Shown: piece by piece, positions 54,248-62,295 of the stretch
Position numbering within the stretch: the stretch's first letter is position 1
How the letters are laid out: each line of letters starts with the position of its first letter
Source of the DNA: Methanobrevibacter olleyae
GTDB taxonomy: Archaea > Methanobacteriota > Methanobacteria > Methanobacteriales > Methanobacteriaceae
Length of the DNA: 64,000 nucleotides
Direction of reading: 5' to 3'
Assembly (NCBI RefSeq): GCF_900114585.1
Contig: NZ_FOTL01000006.1
Span: forward strand, 1 to 64,000
Translations under genes and position numbers: made by a program
The notes under the pieces: generated by a model
The model's database searches: none
The model's input: the letters and a program-made list of their open reading frames with translations, nothing else
Told to the model about the DNA's origin: nothing

Positions 54248-54889
54248 TTATGCATTGTTTTCTTTACGATATTCAATAATATCTTCAATTGTAACAACAG
54301 GCATGTCATGTTCTGCAGAGAATTTAATTACATCAGGCATTCTTGCCATTGTTCCATTAGGTAAAGTGATTTCACATAATACACCACACGGATTAAGACC
54401 TGCAAGTTTCATTAAATCAATAGTTGCTTCAGTGTGGCCATCTCTTTCAAGTACTCCACCTTCTCTTGCTCTAAGTGGGAATACATGACCTGGGTGGTGT
54501 AAATCACCTGGCTTTGCATCTACTGCAGATGCTGCCTTTACGGTTTTTACTCTGTCTGCTGCAGATACACCGGTAGTTACACCCTCTGCAGCTTCAATTG
54601 TTATTGTAAATCCAGTACCATAAGTACTTGTATTATTTTCTACCATTAAAGGAAGTTCTAATGCATCAGCCTTTTCAGGAGTTAAACATAAACATACAAT
54701 CCCGCTTCCTTCACGAATAAGGAGTGCCATTTGTTCTTCAGTTAAATATTCAGATGAGAAAATCATATCTCCTTCATTTTCTCTATCTTCATTATCAGTT
54801 ACAATAACTCCCTTTCCATTTCTTATGGCTTCTAATGCAATTTCTACTCTCTCTTTTGGACTTCCTTTTAAACGTTTTTCATGATTCAT
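54248..54889 (-). CDS. ribB: 3,4-dihydroxy-2-butanone 4-phosphate synthase
   Basis: 213 aa single-domain RibB (no GTP cyclohydrolase II fusion). Motifs [17 protein letters not shown] with the acidic metal/substrate loop, [52 protein letters not shown] and [11 protein letters not shown] are intact. It converts ribulose-5-phosphate to the four-carbon unit of riboflavin. AAGGAGCTTT precedes the ATG. About 210 bases upstream lies an FMN riboswitch on the same strand, so the gene is probably switched off by FMN. ribH lies 5.5 kb away. Confidence 0.95.
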   Translation of the reverse strand: MNHEKRLKGSPKERVEIALEAIRNGKGVIVTDNEDRENEGDMIFSSEYLTEEQMALLIREGSGIVCLCLTPEKADALELPLMVENNTSTYGTGFTITIEAAEGVTTGVSAADRVKTVKAASAVDAKPGDLHHPGHVFPLRAREGGVLERDGHTEATIDLMKLAGLNPCGVLCEITLPNGTMARMPDVIKFSAEHDMPVVTIEDIIEYRKENNA

Positions 54890-54923
54890 AGTAAAGCTCC
54901 TTGGTTATTTTAAAAGTTTTCTA

Positions 54924-54941
54924 GATTCTAATACTAGAATC
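54924..54941 (-). promoter_or_regulatory. Hairpin in the ribB leader (candidate expression platform)
   Basis: GATTCTA-ATAC-TAGAATC forms a 7-bp stem with a 4-base loop about 35 bases upstream of the ribB start, between the FMN aptamer and the ribosome site, followed on the transcript by AAAACTTTTAAAATAACC and AAGGAG. Confidence 0.45.
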
Positions 54942-55099
54942 AGGGCAAAAAAAGGATATTTTACTTTAAGTAAATTGTTGATTTTAATTATAAAATAGAT
55001 CGATAATTAAGGCATAAAATAATCTAATGAATTAATTTAATACTTTTTAGATTAATTAAGTGCTTATTAAATAATCTTATAATATTTACTTAAACTTTC

Positions 55100-55268
55100 A
55101 TATTCTCTTCCATCCGGACTATCACCGTCGGTTTTGGATTTTCACCAAAATCAACACAACTGTGCTCGTGGACTTATCATTGAAAAGATATTTGTCATTG
55201 ATATAGTTTTATCACTATCGAATGAATCACCACCGGTGGAGAATTTCACTCCGCCCTGAGAATTGTAT
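55100..55268 (-). promoter_or_regulatory. FMN riboswitch (RFN element) upstream of ribB
   Basis: On the minus strand: CTCAGGGCGGAGTGAAATTC, then CCACCGGTGGTGATTC, a variable arm, AGTCCACGAGC, TTTGGTGAAAATCC, AAAACCGACGGTGATAGTCC and GGATGGAAGAGAA. These are the conserved blocks of the RFN aptamer in the right order and spacing. It is about 210 bases upstream of ribB. FMN riboswitches are mainly bacterial, so this archaeal example is notable. Confidence 0.93.
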
Positions 55269-55571
55269 ATTAGAATATATTGTAAGTGATTAAAATACTT
55301 TATTATATACAATTAAAATTATTCTAATCTTTAAATATTATAAAAGGTATATTAGTATATTATATTTAGATAAAATTTTTAACTTTCTATCAAATTCAAT
55401 TGATATAGAATACTTAAAAGAAGAAGATTATAAAGTTGCAAAAGATAGATGAGTAGTCTTAATCAAAGCATTAATATGGTGATTGTACTATATTAAAAAC
55501 AGCAAAATACTAATAAATTCTTTCATTGATTCAGTTTTGATAAAATAAAGGGATTAACAGGATGTGATAAT
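55269..55571. other. Divergent region between the ribB riboswitch and the nitroreductase gene
   Basis: Promoters for both sides lie here. A short open stretch on the plus strand (55390-55470), reading NSIDIEYLKEEDYKVAKDR before a stop, may be the tail of a lost gene; I do not recognise it. Confidence 0.35.
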
Positions 55572-56294
55572 ATGAATCTTGAAGATACAATATACAAAAG
55601 ACAATCTATTAGATTATATGATGATACACCATTAGATAATCAAACATTAAATGAAATAAGAAATTTCATAGAAAATGCAAAAGTATTAAATCCTAATATA
55701 AAATGGAGTTATGATATTCTTTCTACTAAAAATATCAGAACAATCATGCGATGGAAAGCACCACATTACTTAGTGCTATTTTCTGAGGAAAAGGAAAACT
55801 ACTATCAAAATATTGGATTTATCTTCCAGCAAGTAGATTTATTCTTACAAAGTAAGGAAATTGGAACATGTTGGATAGGGATGGCAAGTCCTAAAAAATA
55901 TAAAAATGAGGATAAAAATCAAAAATTTATAATTACAATAGCCTTTGGTAAATCACCTAACAATATCAAAAGAGAAATTAATCAGTTTAAAAGAAAAGAT
56001 TTAGATGAAATATCTGATAAATCAGATGAAAAACTAGTCCCAGCAAAACTTGCACCATCTGCTTCAAATAGCCAACCTTGGTATTTTACACATAATGATG
56101 ATGGTAGCTATGATTTATACAGAGTAAAACTTGGAATTATTAGAAATAAATTCGTAGGAAAATGGAATAAGATTGATACAGGAATAGCTTTAGCACATCT
56201 TTATGTATCTAATAGAGATAGTTTTAAATTCTATAAAAAGGACAGTCCTAAAGAGTTAAAAGGATATTATTATGATGGAAGCTTTATTATTTAA
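55572..56294 (+). CDS. Nitroreductase-family protein
   Basis: 240 aa. N-terminus MNLEDTIYKRQSIRLYDDTPL, the FMN phosphate-binding motif of nitroreductases (R-R-S-R/QSIR type), then FIFQQVDLFLQSKEIGTCWIGMA and KLAPSASNSQPWYF, the flavin contacts of the larger archaeal/clostridial group with two half-domains. NAD(P)H-dependent reduction of nitro or enone compounds, or flavin handling, is likely. GTGATAAT precedes the ATG. Convergent with the next oxidoreductase gene. Confidence 0.85.
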   Translation: MNLEDTIYKRQSIRLYDDTPLDNQTLNEIRNFIENAKVLNPNIKWSYDILSTKNIRTIMRWKAPHYLVLFSEEKENYYQNIGFIFQQVDLFLQSKEIGTCWIGMASPKKYKNEDKNQKFIITIAFGKSPNNIKREINQFKRKDLDEISDKSDEKLVPAKLAPSASNSQPWYFTHNDDGSYDLYRVKLGIIRNKFVGKWNKIDTGIALAHLYVSNRDSFKFYKKDSPKELKGYYYDGSFII

Positions 56295-56329
56295 GTAATT
56301 AAATATTTAAGATATTTATCATTTAAATA

Positions 56330-57337
56330 TTAATCTCCATTAATTTTAATAAGAGTTTTTCCTTTAGATCCTCTGTTATCTACTTTTTTAAGAGCTTTAT
56401 TAACATCTACTAAGTCATAGATTTCATCAATAGAACATTCAAGCTTATTATTTTCAAATATTTTAGAGATTTTTTCTAATTGTTTTCCATTTGATTCAAC
56501 AAATATAAAATGATAAGTTTGTTGATTTTTCTTAGCTAAATTATCATATTTTCTACCTAATATTTTAAATAATAATTTCTTTACAGTAGATAAACCCATA
56601 CGTTCTGCAAATCTTTCGTTAGGCATTCCTTTTAATGAAACAAGTGTCCCACCTTTTTTTAGAATTTTAAATTCTTTTTCTAATTCTTCATCTCCAAGAG
56701 TATCTAAAACATAATCAATATTAGTTAATTTTTCTGAATAATCTTCTTTTTTATAATCGAAAAATTCATCAACACCTAATTTCATTACTCTTTCTTTATT
56801 TGGAGCACTTCCACTTGTAATTACTTTAAGGCCTAAGCTTTTAGCTATTGGAATAGCCATTGCTCCAAGGCTTCCAGTTCCTCCAGATATAAAAATACTT
56901 TCATCTTTTTTGACATTCATCAATTCAAAAGATTGCATAGCTGTTAGAGCAGTTAATGGAATACAAGCAGCTTCTTTAAAGCTTAAATAATCAGGTATTT
57001 TTGCAATAGCTTCTTTATCTACTGCAGTCAATTCAGTAAAAGCACCGATTTTATCTAAAGGCATTCTACAGTAAACCCTATCTCCAATATTAAATTCACT
57101 TACATTTTCTCCAATTTCTTCAACAATCCCTGAAAACTCATTTCCCATAACTAATGGCAATTTATAAGGAATAAGTAATTTAACTTCTTTACGAATAATC
57201 ATATTATCTAATGGGTTAACACCAGCATATTTGATTTTAACAAGAACTTCATTTTTATCTATTTTAGGTATTGGAATATCAGATATTTCTAAATCATTTC
57301 CTTTTTTATTATATTTTTTTAATATTGCTGCTTTCAT
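56330..57337 (-). CDS. NADP-dependent medium-chain oxidoreductase (zinc-less)
   Basis: 335 aa MDR protein: ISDIPIPKIDKNEVLVKIKYAG, GNEFSGIVEEIGENVSEFN, DRVYCRMPLDKIGAF, SIFISGGTGSLGAMAIPIAKSL and VITSGSAPNKERVMKLGVDE. It resembles bacterial and archaeal NADPH:quinone/enone reductases of the RTN4IP1/Qor type. AGGTGATAA precedes the ATG. The HxlR gene 86 bases upstream on the same strand is a likely regulator, a pairing also common in bacteria. Confidence 0.88.
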   Translation of the reverse strand: MKAAILKKYNKKGNDLEISDIPIPKIDKNEVLVKIKYAGVNPLDNMIIRKEVKLLIPYKLPLVMGNEFSGIVEEIGENVSEFNIGDRVYCRMPLDKIGAFTELTAVDKEAIAKIPDYLSFKEAACIPLTALTAMQSFELMNVKKDESIFISGGTGSLGAMAIPIAKSLGLKVITSGSAPNKERVMKLGVDEFFDYKKEDYSEKLTNIDYVLDTLGDEELEKEFKILKKGGTLVSLKGMPNERFAERMGLSTVKKLLFKILGRKYDNLAKKNQQTYHFIFVESNGKQLEKISKIFENNKLECSIDEIYDLVDVNKALKKVDNRGSKGKTLIKINGD

Positions 57338-57423
57338 TTTATCACCTAATATTTATTTTAATCTAAAATTACAGTAGTTTTAAAAGGATTTTTAATTTTT
57401 AGAGTTTTTTTAGCTGTCTTTAT

Positions 57424-57816
57424 TTAAACTTTTAATAATTCAGCATAATATTCTTTAAACATATTAATTATTTCTAAATCTCCTTCATCACCACATTCTA
57501 GCTCATCTATACCAAAAATAGCCATTTCATATAAAATTCTATTTAATCTAGAACCTTTTTTTCTTAGATAATATTCTGTAGATGGTTTATTATTAACTAG
57601 AGATTTCTTTTTTTCAATTAGGTTATTATTTTCCATAAATTTTAATGTCTCGGCTAAAACAGTATTTGATAAGTTTGGTTTGTTCTCATTAAATTCTTTA
57701 AAGTGTTTTTTACCTGTAAACATATCTCTAATCAATACAATTACCCATTTACGATTAATTAATTTCAACGTATTCTCAATTGGGCAAGTAATCATATCTT
57801 TTGTCAAATTAATCAT
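57424..57816 (-). CDS. HxlR-family transcriptional regulator
   Basis: 130 aa. CPIENTLKLINRKWVIVLIRDMF and PNLSNTVLAETLKFMENNNLIEK are the HxlR winged-helix signature, with the N-terminal Cys conserved. The ATG at 57816 overlaps its own AAGGATGAT ribosome site, so a TTG at 57807 may be the real start; it gives a front length equal to the other HxlR here. A palindrome (AGTTAGT-GATG-ACTAACT) lies 80 bases upstream. It precedes an oxidoreductase gene on the same strand. Confidence 0.9.
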   Translation of the reverse strand: MINLTKDMITCPIENTLKLINRKWVIVLIRDMFTGKKHFKEFNENKPNLSNTVLAETLKFMENNNLIEKKKSLVNNKPSTEYYLRKKGSRLNRILYEMAIFGIDELECGDEGDLEIINMFKEYYAELLKV

Positions 57817-57893
57817 CCTTAAGTTTATCTTATTAAAATTATTTTAATCCCTATTATACTATATATTATAAAAAATTTCTATATATAATCAAT

Positions 57894-57911
57894 AGTTAGT
57901 GATGACTAACT
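57894..57911. promoter_or_regulatory. Palindrome upstream of the second HxlR gene
   Basis: AGTTAGTGATGACTAACT, a 7-bp inverted repeat with a 4-base spacer, about 80 bases upstream of the HxlR start. Its arm (GTTAGT) resembles the GTTACT arm of the palindrome next to the other HxlR gene. Confidence 0.55.
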
Positions 57912-58074
57912 CAAAAAGTTTATATAAAAAATTTTTTATTATTTTTATCTTATTAATATCGGGTTCTAATTATTAATCTTTTTGATGAATATAGTTTTTT
58001 ATATTTATGAATTAGAAATATATTATTAAATTTAATTACTAAAATTTTTAATTACTAAAAATTAGGGAATATTT

Positions 58075-59049
58075 ATGAAGTGGAAAATTGCTAATGTTGA
58101 AATAGATAATCAGATAGTTTTAGCTCCAATGGCTGGTGTATGTGATTCAGCTTTTAGAAGCATTGTTAAATCAATGGGCTGTGGGCTAATTGAAACTGAA
58201 ATGGTTTCAGATAAAGCTATTATGTATGGCAATTGGAAAACTAAAGAAATGCTATATATGACTGATTATGAAAGGCCTATCTCTCAACAAATTCTTGGTT
58301 CTGATATAAAATCACTGACCTTTGCATCTAAATACATATATGAAAATACAAATGTAGATATCATTGATATTAATATGGGTTGTCCTGTAACAAAGGTAAC
58401 CAATCGGTCTAAAGCTGGAAGTGCATTATTAAAAGACCCATTTAAAGTAAAATCTATTGTAGAATCTATTGTAGAATCTGTAGCAACTCCAGTAACTGTG
58501 AAAATTAGAAGTGGTTGGAATAAAAATTCTATTAATGCAGTAGAAATAGCTCGAATAATAGAAGAAGCTGGTGCATCAGCTATTACAGTTCACCCTCGTA
58601 CAAAAGATCAAGGATATTCTGGTAAGGCAGATTGGACTATAATTAAAGAAGTTAAAGAAAATATTTCTATTCCAGTTATTGGTAATGGAGATGTAAAATC
58701 ATGTTTTGATGCAAAGAGAATGATAGATGAAACAGATTGTGATGCAGTTATGATTGGAAGAGCCGCACTTGGTAATCCATGGCTAATTAAGGAATCTGTA
58801 GATTATCTTGAAAATGAAACATTACCAAGTGAAATAACTATAGAAGAGAGAATAGAAATGTTAAAAAGGCATGTAAACCTCCTTGTTGAAAATAAAGGAG
58901 AGGCATTTGCAATTCCTAAAATGAGAACTCATGCAGCCTATTATGCTAAAAAATTACCAAGAACAATTGAATTGAAACAGCAAATATTTAAAATGAACAC
59001 AAAAGAAGATTTATTTAATCTATTAGATGATTATCTAGATTCTCTTTAG
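58075..59049 (+). CDS. tRNA-dihydrouridine synthase (DusB-like)
   Basis: 324 aa. FMN-dependent TIM barrel: IVLAPMAGVCDSAFRSIVKS, ISQQILGSD, DIINMGCP-type (DIIDINMGCPVTKVTNRSKAG) with the catalytic Cys, TVKIRSGWNKNSINA, ITVHPRTKDQGYSGKADW and IPVIGNGDV, DAVMIGRAALGNPW. It reduces uridines in the tRNA D-loop. The archaeal enzyme belongs to the DUS superfamily; DusB-like is the closest name. The start follows AGGGAATATT. Convergent with MMP11. Confidence 0.93.
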   Translation: MKWKIANVEIDNQIVLAPMAGVCDSAFRSIVKSMGCGLIETEMVSDKAIMYGNWKTKEMLYMTDYERPISQQILGSDIKSLTFASKYIYENTNVDIIDINMGCPVTKVTNRSKAGSALLKDPFKVKSIVESIVESVATPVTVKIRSGWNKNSINAVEIARIIEEAGASAITVHPRTKDQGYSGKADWTIIKEVKENISIPVIGNGDVKSCFDAKRMIDETDCDAVMIGRAALGNPWLIKESVDYLENETLPSEITIEERIEMLKRHVNLLVENKGEAFAIPKMRTHAAYYAKKLPRTIELKQQIFKMNTKEDLFNLLDDYLDSL

Positions 59050-59156
59050 AATTGATTAAAAATACTAATTAAATAGTTAAAAATTGAAAAAATCAAAAAA
59101 ATAAATAAAAAAGAAATTAGTAAGAGTGAATACTTATAACTAGTAAAATATTTTGT

Positions 59157-59179
59157 TCAAACTTTTTTTAAAAGTTTGA
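59157..59179 (-). terminator. Hairpin just after the MMP11 gene
   Basis: TCAAACTTTT and AAAAGTTTGA pair around a TTT loop (plus-strand text), beginning one base beyond the MMP11 stop on the minus strand. On the minus strand it is followed by AACAAAATATTTT, so its use as a terminator is likely but not certain. Confidence 0.6.
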
Positions 59180-59180
59180 G

Positions 59181-60119
59181 CTAGTAATAGACTTTTACAG
59201 CTTCATCAAGATCATCATGTAGACCAAGTGCTGCAAGTGCACCTATTTTACCTTGATCTCCTGTAACTGCTATAAGAGGAATATTGAGTTCTTCTGCTAA
59301 TTTTTCAGCAGTTTCAACATCCATCATACCAGTTTTAGTAGCTATTGCATATTTTCTAAGTTTTTCTGGAATACCAATACCTTCTAAAATAGCTATTGCA
59401 GTTTTATCAGATAAAGTGTCCTGCTTTAATATTTCAATAAGTCTATTGATTAATTTTTCTTTATCCTCTTCCATAACTGCAAAGGTAAGAGCTATAGAAA
59501 CACAGTTTTGGGTTTTATGAGGGTTATGTGGGAATAATTGAAGGATAATATGGTCAAGATACTCATAACCTTCTTCTTTTAATTGAATACCAATATTATG
59601 AGCCATAGTCCAAGTTGCTCCAGCATCTTTTACATCAGTATCATCAATTCCAATAACTAATTTTTCATATTTTGGAGTTACAACAGTAGCCTTGCCTTCT
59701 TTACTACCTCCTCCAACTTCAAGAAGTTCGATGTATTTTACACCTTCCCCCATTCCTCTACACATACCAGCACCTACACCAGCACCTGCAAGACCTCCAT
59801 GAGTAACTTTAACTTCATTGTTCTCATTATCAATTACTACTTCTTCGATTCCAGCAGCATTGATACTTGCTTTAAGGTCTATTGGTTTTTTACCTACTTT
59901 ACAGATATAAGTATGCTTATTTCCATCTCTTTTAGCATCAATAATAAGTTCACTACTGTGTTGGTATTGGTAAACTAACCAGTTGGAACCACTTGGGCAT
60001 GGGTGATATTCAATAAGTTCTACTGTATCTCCATCAGCCATAGTTATGACTTTTTCATAAGGAGCAATCCATGGGTCATTAAATTTTTCTTTTAACTCTT
60101 CAGGTTTTAAAATTTCCAT
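59181..60119 (-). CDS. Methanogenesis marker protein 11
   Basis: 312 aa. The sequence has GGLAGAGVGAGMCRGMGEGV and VIGIDDTDVKDAGATW, the latter shared with TiaS-type tRNA(Ile2) agmatidine synthetases, and SIALTFAV and AVTGDQGKIGALAALG in the second half. MMP11 occurs in all methanogens and is usually named from its phylogenetic pattern; its biochemical role is not established. A GATGATAAT box precedes the ATG. The strongest single sign that this is a methanogen. Confidence 0.92.
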   Translation of the reverse strand: MEILKPEELKEKFNDPWIAPYEKVITMADGDTVELIEYHPCPSGSNWLVYQYQHSSELIIDAKRDGNKHTYICKVGKKPIDLKASINAAGIEEVVIDNENNEVKVTHGGLAGAGVGAGMCRGMGEGVKYIELLEVGGGSKEGKATVVTPKYEKLVIGIDDTDVKDAGATWTMAHNIGIQLKEEGYEYLDHIILQLFPHNPHKTQNCVSIALTFAVMEEDKEKLINRLIEILKQDTLSDKTAIAILEGIGIPEKLRKYAIATKTGMMDVETAEKLAEELNIPLIAVTGDQGKIGALAALGLHDDLDEAVKVYY

Positions 60120-60206
60120 ATTATCATCTATAAAGATAAATTTTTTAAAAAATAATAAATTGGATAATATTATTTGAATAAATAGATAGTTTTAAAAAAA
60201 GTATTT

Positions 60207-60230
60207 AAAAGAATTCATATGAATTCTTTT
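60207..60230 (-). terminator. Perfect palindrome in the ribH 3' region
   Basis: AAAAGAATTC-ATAT-GAATTCTTTT, about 90 bases downstream of the ribH stop, a stable stem followed by A/T-rich sequence on either strand. Confidence 0.55.
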
Positions 60231-60231
60231 T

Positions 60232-60356
60232 TAGATTTAGATATCTTGTAATCTAATCACACATTTAACTAAAATTTAGATTTAAATATTGTAATTGTTA
60301 CATATTTAACTAAAATTTAGATTTAGATATCTTGTAATCTGTCGCACATTTTAACA
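60232..60356 (-). repeat. Three copies of the ribH 3' end
   Basis: TAGATTTAGATATCTTGTAAT starts at 60232 and again at 60319 (the coding copy, containing the last eight codons M-C-D-R-L-Q-D-I and stop of ribH on the minus strand); a middle, more diverged copy (AGATTTAAATATTGTAATTG) starts at 60277. All share ACATTTAACTAAAATTT-like spacing of about 44 bases. Confidence 0.88.
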
Positions 60357-60754
60357 GCTGCTTCAACAGCACTTTTACCATATGTAACTCTTCTGTGTGC
60401 ATCTAATCTAGTCATTCCTGGTCCACTAATTCCAAGAGAAATTGGCTTACCCCATTCTAGAGATAAGTCAGCTATTTTACGAGATGCATGTTGTGCTACG
60501 ATTTGGTCGTGATCAGTTGCACCCTCAATAACAGTACCAAGAGTAATTATACAGTCAAGGTCAATTTTCCCCTCTTTATCTGCTTCAGTTAATTTTTTAA
60601 TTGCAATTGGCATGTCAAACACACCAGGTACCATAACAATTTTAGTAATTTCACAATCACGAACTTCAGCTTCTGCTTTAGCAAGTTCTAACATCATATG
60701 AGTAATATCATAATTAAATTCTGCAACAACTGCACCTATATTATACTTTACCAT
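60323..60754 (-). CDS. ribH: 6,7-dimethyl-8-ribityllumazine synthase
   Basis: 143 aa. Typical archaeal RibH: IGAVVAEFNYDITHMMLELA, VMVPGVFDMPIAIKKL, IITLGTVIEGATDHDQIVAQ with the catalytic His, and SLGISGPGMTRLDAHRR. It condenses the RibB product with the ribitylaminouracil to lumazine; with ribB 5.5 kb away, it forms part of the riboflavin pathway in this region. ATGGAGGATTAA precedes the ATG. Its final codons are repeated downstream. Confidence 0.95.
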   Translation of the reverse strand: MVKYNIGAVVAEFNYDITHMMLELAKAEAEVRDCEITKIVMVPGVFDMPIAIKKLTEADKEGKIDLDCIITLGTVIEGATDHDQIVAQHASRKIADLSLEWGKPISLGISGPGMTRLDAHRRVTYGKSAVEAAVKMCDRLQDI

Positions 60755-60894
60755 TTTTAATCCTCCATTAAAGACTCATTTTTATTTAATTAGAATAAAA
60801 TTATTAATCTTTTTTATTAATTATTTTTTTTAATTATTTTTTATTTTATCTATTTATCATTTTTTATCATTTTTTTAAAATTTATTTTATGTAA

Positions 60895-60981
60895 CTACAT
60901 TACCATTACGATAAAACTAGCTACTGCACTGAAAACCATAATAAATATGATAAATAAAGCTGCAATTTTTACTGTTGACAT
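60895..60981 (-). CDS. Tiny membrane peptide (28 aa)
   Basis: An open frame of 28 codons: MSTVKIAALFIIFIMVFSAV then ASFIVMVM. It is one hydrophobic helix with a short basic front, and it has a textbook ribosome site (AAAGGAGAATAAAT, GGAG seven bases before ATG). It stands alone between the glycosyltransferase and ribH genes. I do not recognise it; similar single-helix peptides exist in several methanogens. Confidence 0.6.
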   Translation of the reverse strand: MSTVKIAALFIIFIMVFSAVASFIVMVM

Positions 60982-61200
60982 ATTTATTCTCCTTTTTTTA
61001 TAGATTAATAAAATTTATAATTAATTTAATTTTTTAGTATTTTTATATATTATTATAATTGTTTATAAATGTTTTATTTTTAATGTTTTGTTTTTTATTT
61101 AATTGGAATATTTTAAAAATTTTAATGTTTTATTTTTTATTTAATTAGAATATTTTAAAATAATATGAATTTAAAAAGAATATGAAATTACTATTTTCAA

Positions 61201-62196
61201 TTAATATTCTGGATTGTTCTTTTTAAATTCAGTATAATTATCATATTTTAAGATATCTAAGAAGAATTTTTTCTTTTTAGGTCCTAAATTATCTAAATAA
61301 TCCTGGTAATACTTAGTTTTTTTAATTTTTTCATAGTCTTCTTTAATAAGCTTAAAAAGCGGTTTTTTAGCATCTTCTCTAATATCCATTAATGCCATTC
61401 TTGGGCCGTTTATTTTATATGCTATAAGGTCGAACTTATAATCCTCATAGAATCCATTGTCTATAAATCTTCTCATAAGTTCACAACCTGCTTCTACTGT
61501 ATCTAAGTAATTTGCATCTACAACGTGAGTAATAGAAGCATCATGCTTTCTTCTATAATATAAATGTTTTCTAATAATTGATATTCTCTTAGCTTTTAGA
61601 TAAACATGGAAGAAAAATGGCATATCTTCAAAATATATTCCTTCTGGAAAGCTAGCATTAATTGATTTTAAAAAGCTATTTCTATAAATCTTTTGACAGC
61701 TGCTTACTGAAAGGTCAAATAAGAAGTTTTTAGTTTTTTCAGGTGAAAAAACAATATTATCAAAACTTTCATCAAGATTATTTAAATTAAACCAATCATT
61801 TTCATATACTCTTCCACTTTCATCATCATAATTAATCATTTGATACATTGTTATATCTGTGTTTTTTGATTTTGCTTCCTTATATGATATTTCAAATGCA
61901 TCAGTAGCAAACCAATCATCTCCATCAAGAAAAGTTATATATTCCCCACTAGCTATTTTCATACCTTTATTTCTACTTGCTCCAAGACCTATATTTTCTT
62001 GGTTAATGACTTTAATTCTAGAGTCACTATTTCCATAGCTATTTATGATGTTTAAGGTATCATCTGTAGATCCATCGTTTACTATGATTATTTCAATATC
62101 TTTAAGAGTTTGATTTATCACACTTTCAATAGCTTTTTTAATGAATTTTTCTTCATTATATGCAGAAAGAATAAGGGATATTTTTGGATTAGTCAT
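61201..62196 (-). CDS. Family 2 glycosyltransferase
   Basis: 331 aa. GT-A fold GT2 enzyme: ISLILSAYNEEKFIKKAIESV, IEIIIVNDGSTDDTLNII with the first Asp, GASRNKGMKIASGEY and ITFLDGDDWFATDAF with the DxD metal motif. C-terminal ~130 residues are helical and variable. It probably adds sugars to surface polysaccharide or pseudomurein-associated polymers. GGAGAGTTTAA precedes the ATG. It stands alone. Confidence 0.92.
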   Translation of the reverse strand: MTNPKISLILSAYNEEKFIKKAIESVINQTLKDIEIIIVNDGSTDDTLNIINSYGNSDSRIKVINQENIGLGASRNKGMKIASGEYITFLDGDDWFATDAFEISYKEAKSKNTDITMYQMINYDDESGRVYENDWFNLNNLDESFDNIVFSPEKTKNFLFDLSVSSCQKIYRNSFLKSINASFPEGIYFEDMPFFFHVYLKAKRISIIRKHLYYRRKHDASITHVVDANYLDTVEAGCELMRRFIDNGFYEDYKFDLIAYKINGPRMALMDIREDAKKPLFKLIKEDYEKIKKTKYYQDYLDNLGPKKKKFFLDILKYDNYTEFKKNNPEY

Positions 62197-62295
62197 TTAA
62201 ACTCTCCATTATTAATGATTGATTTAAGATTTTAGCAATAAAAAGCTCTCCACTTAATGATTACATTAGTATTTTTAATAATAAAAATGAAAAAA

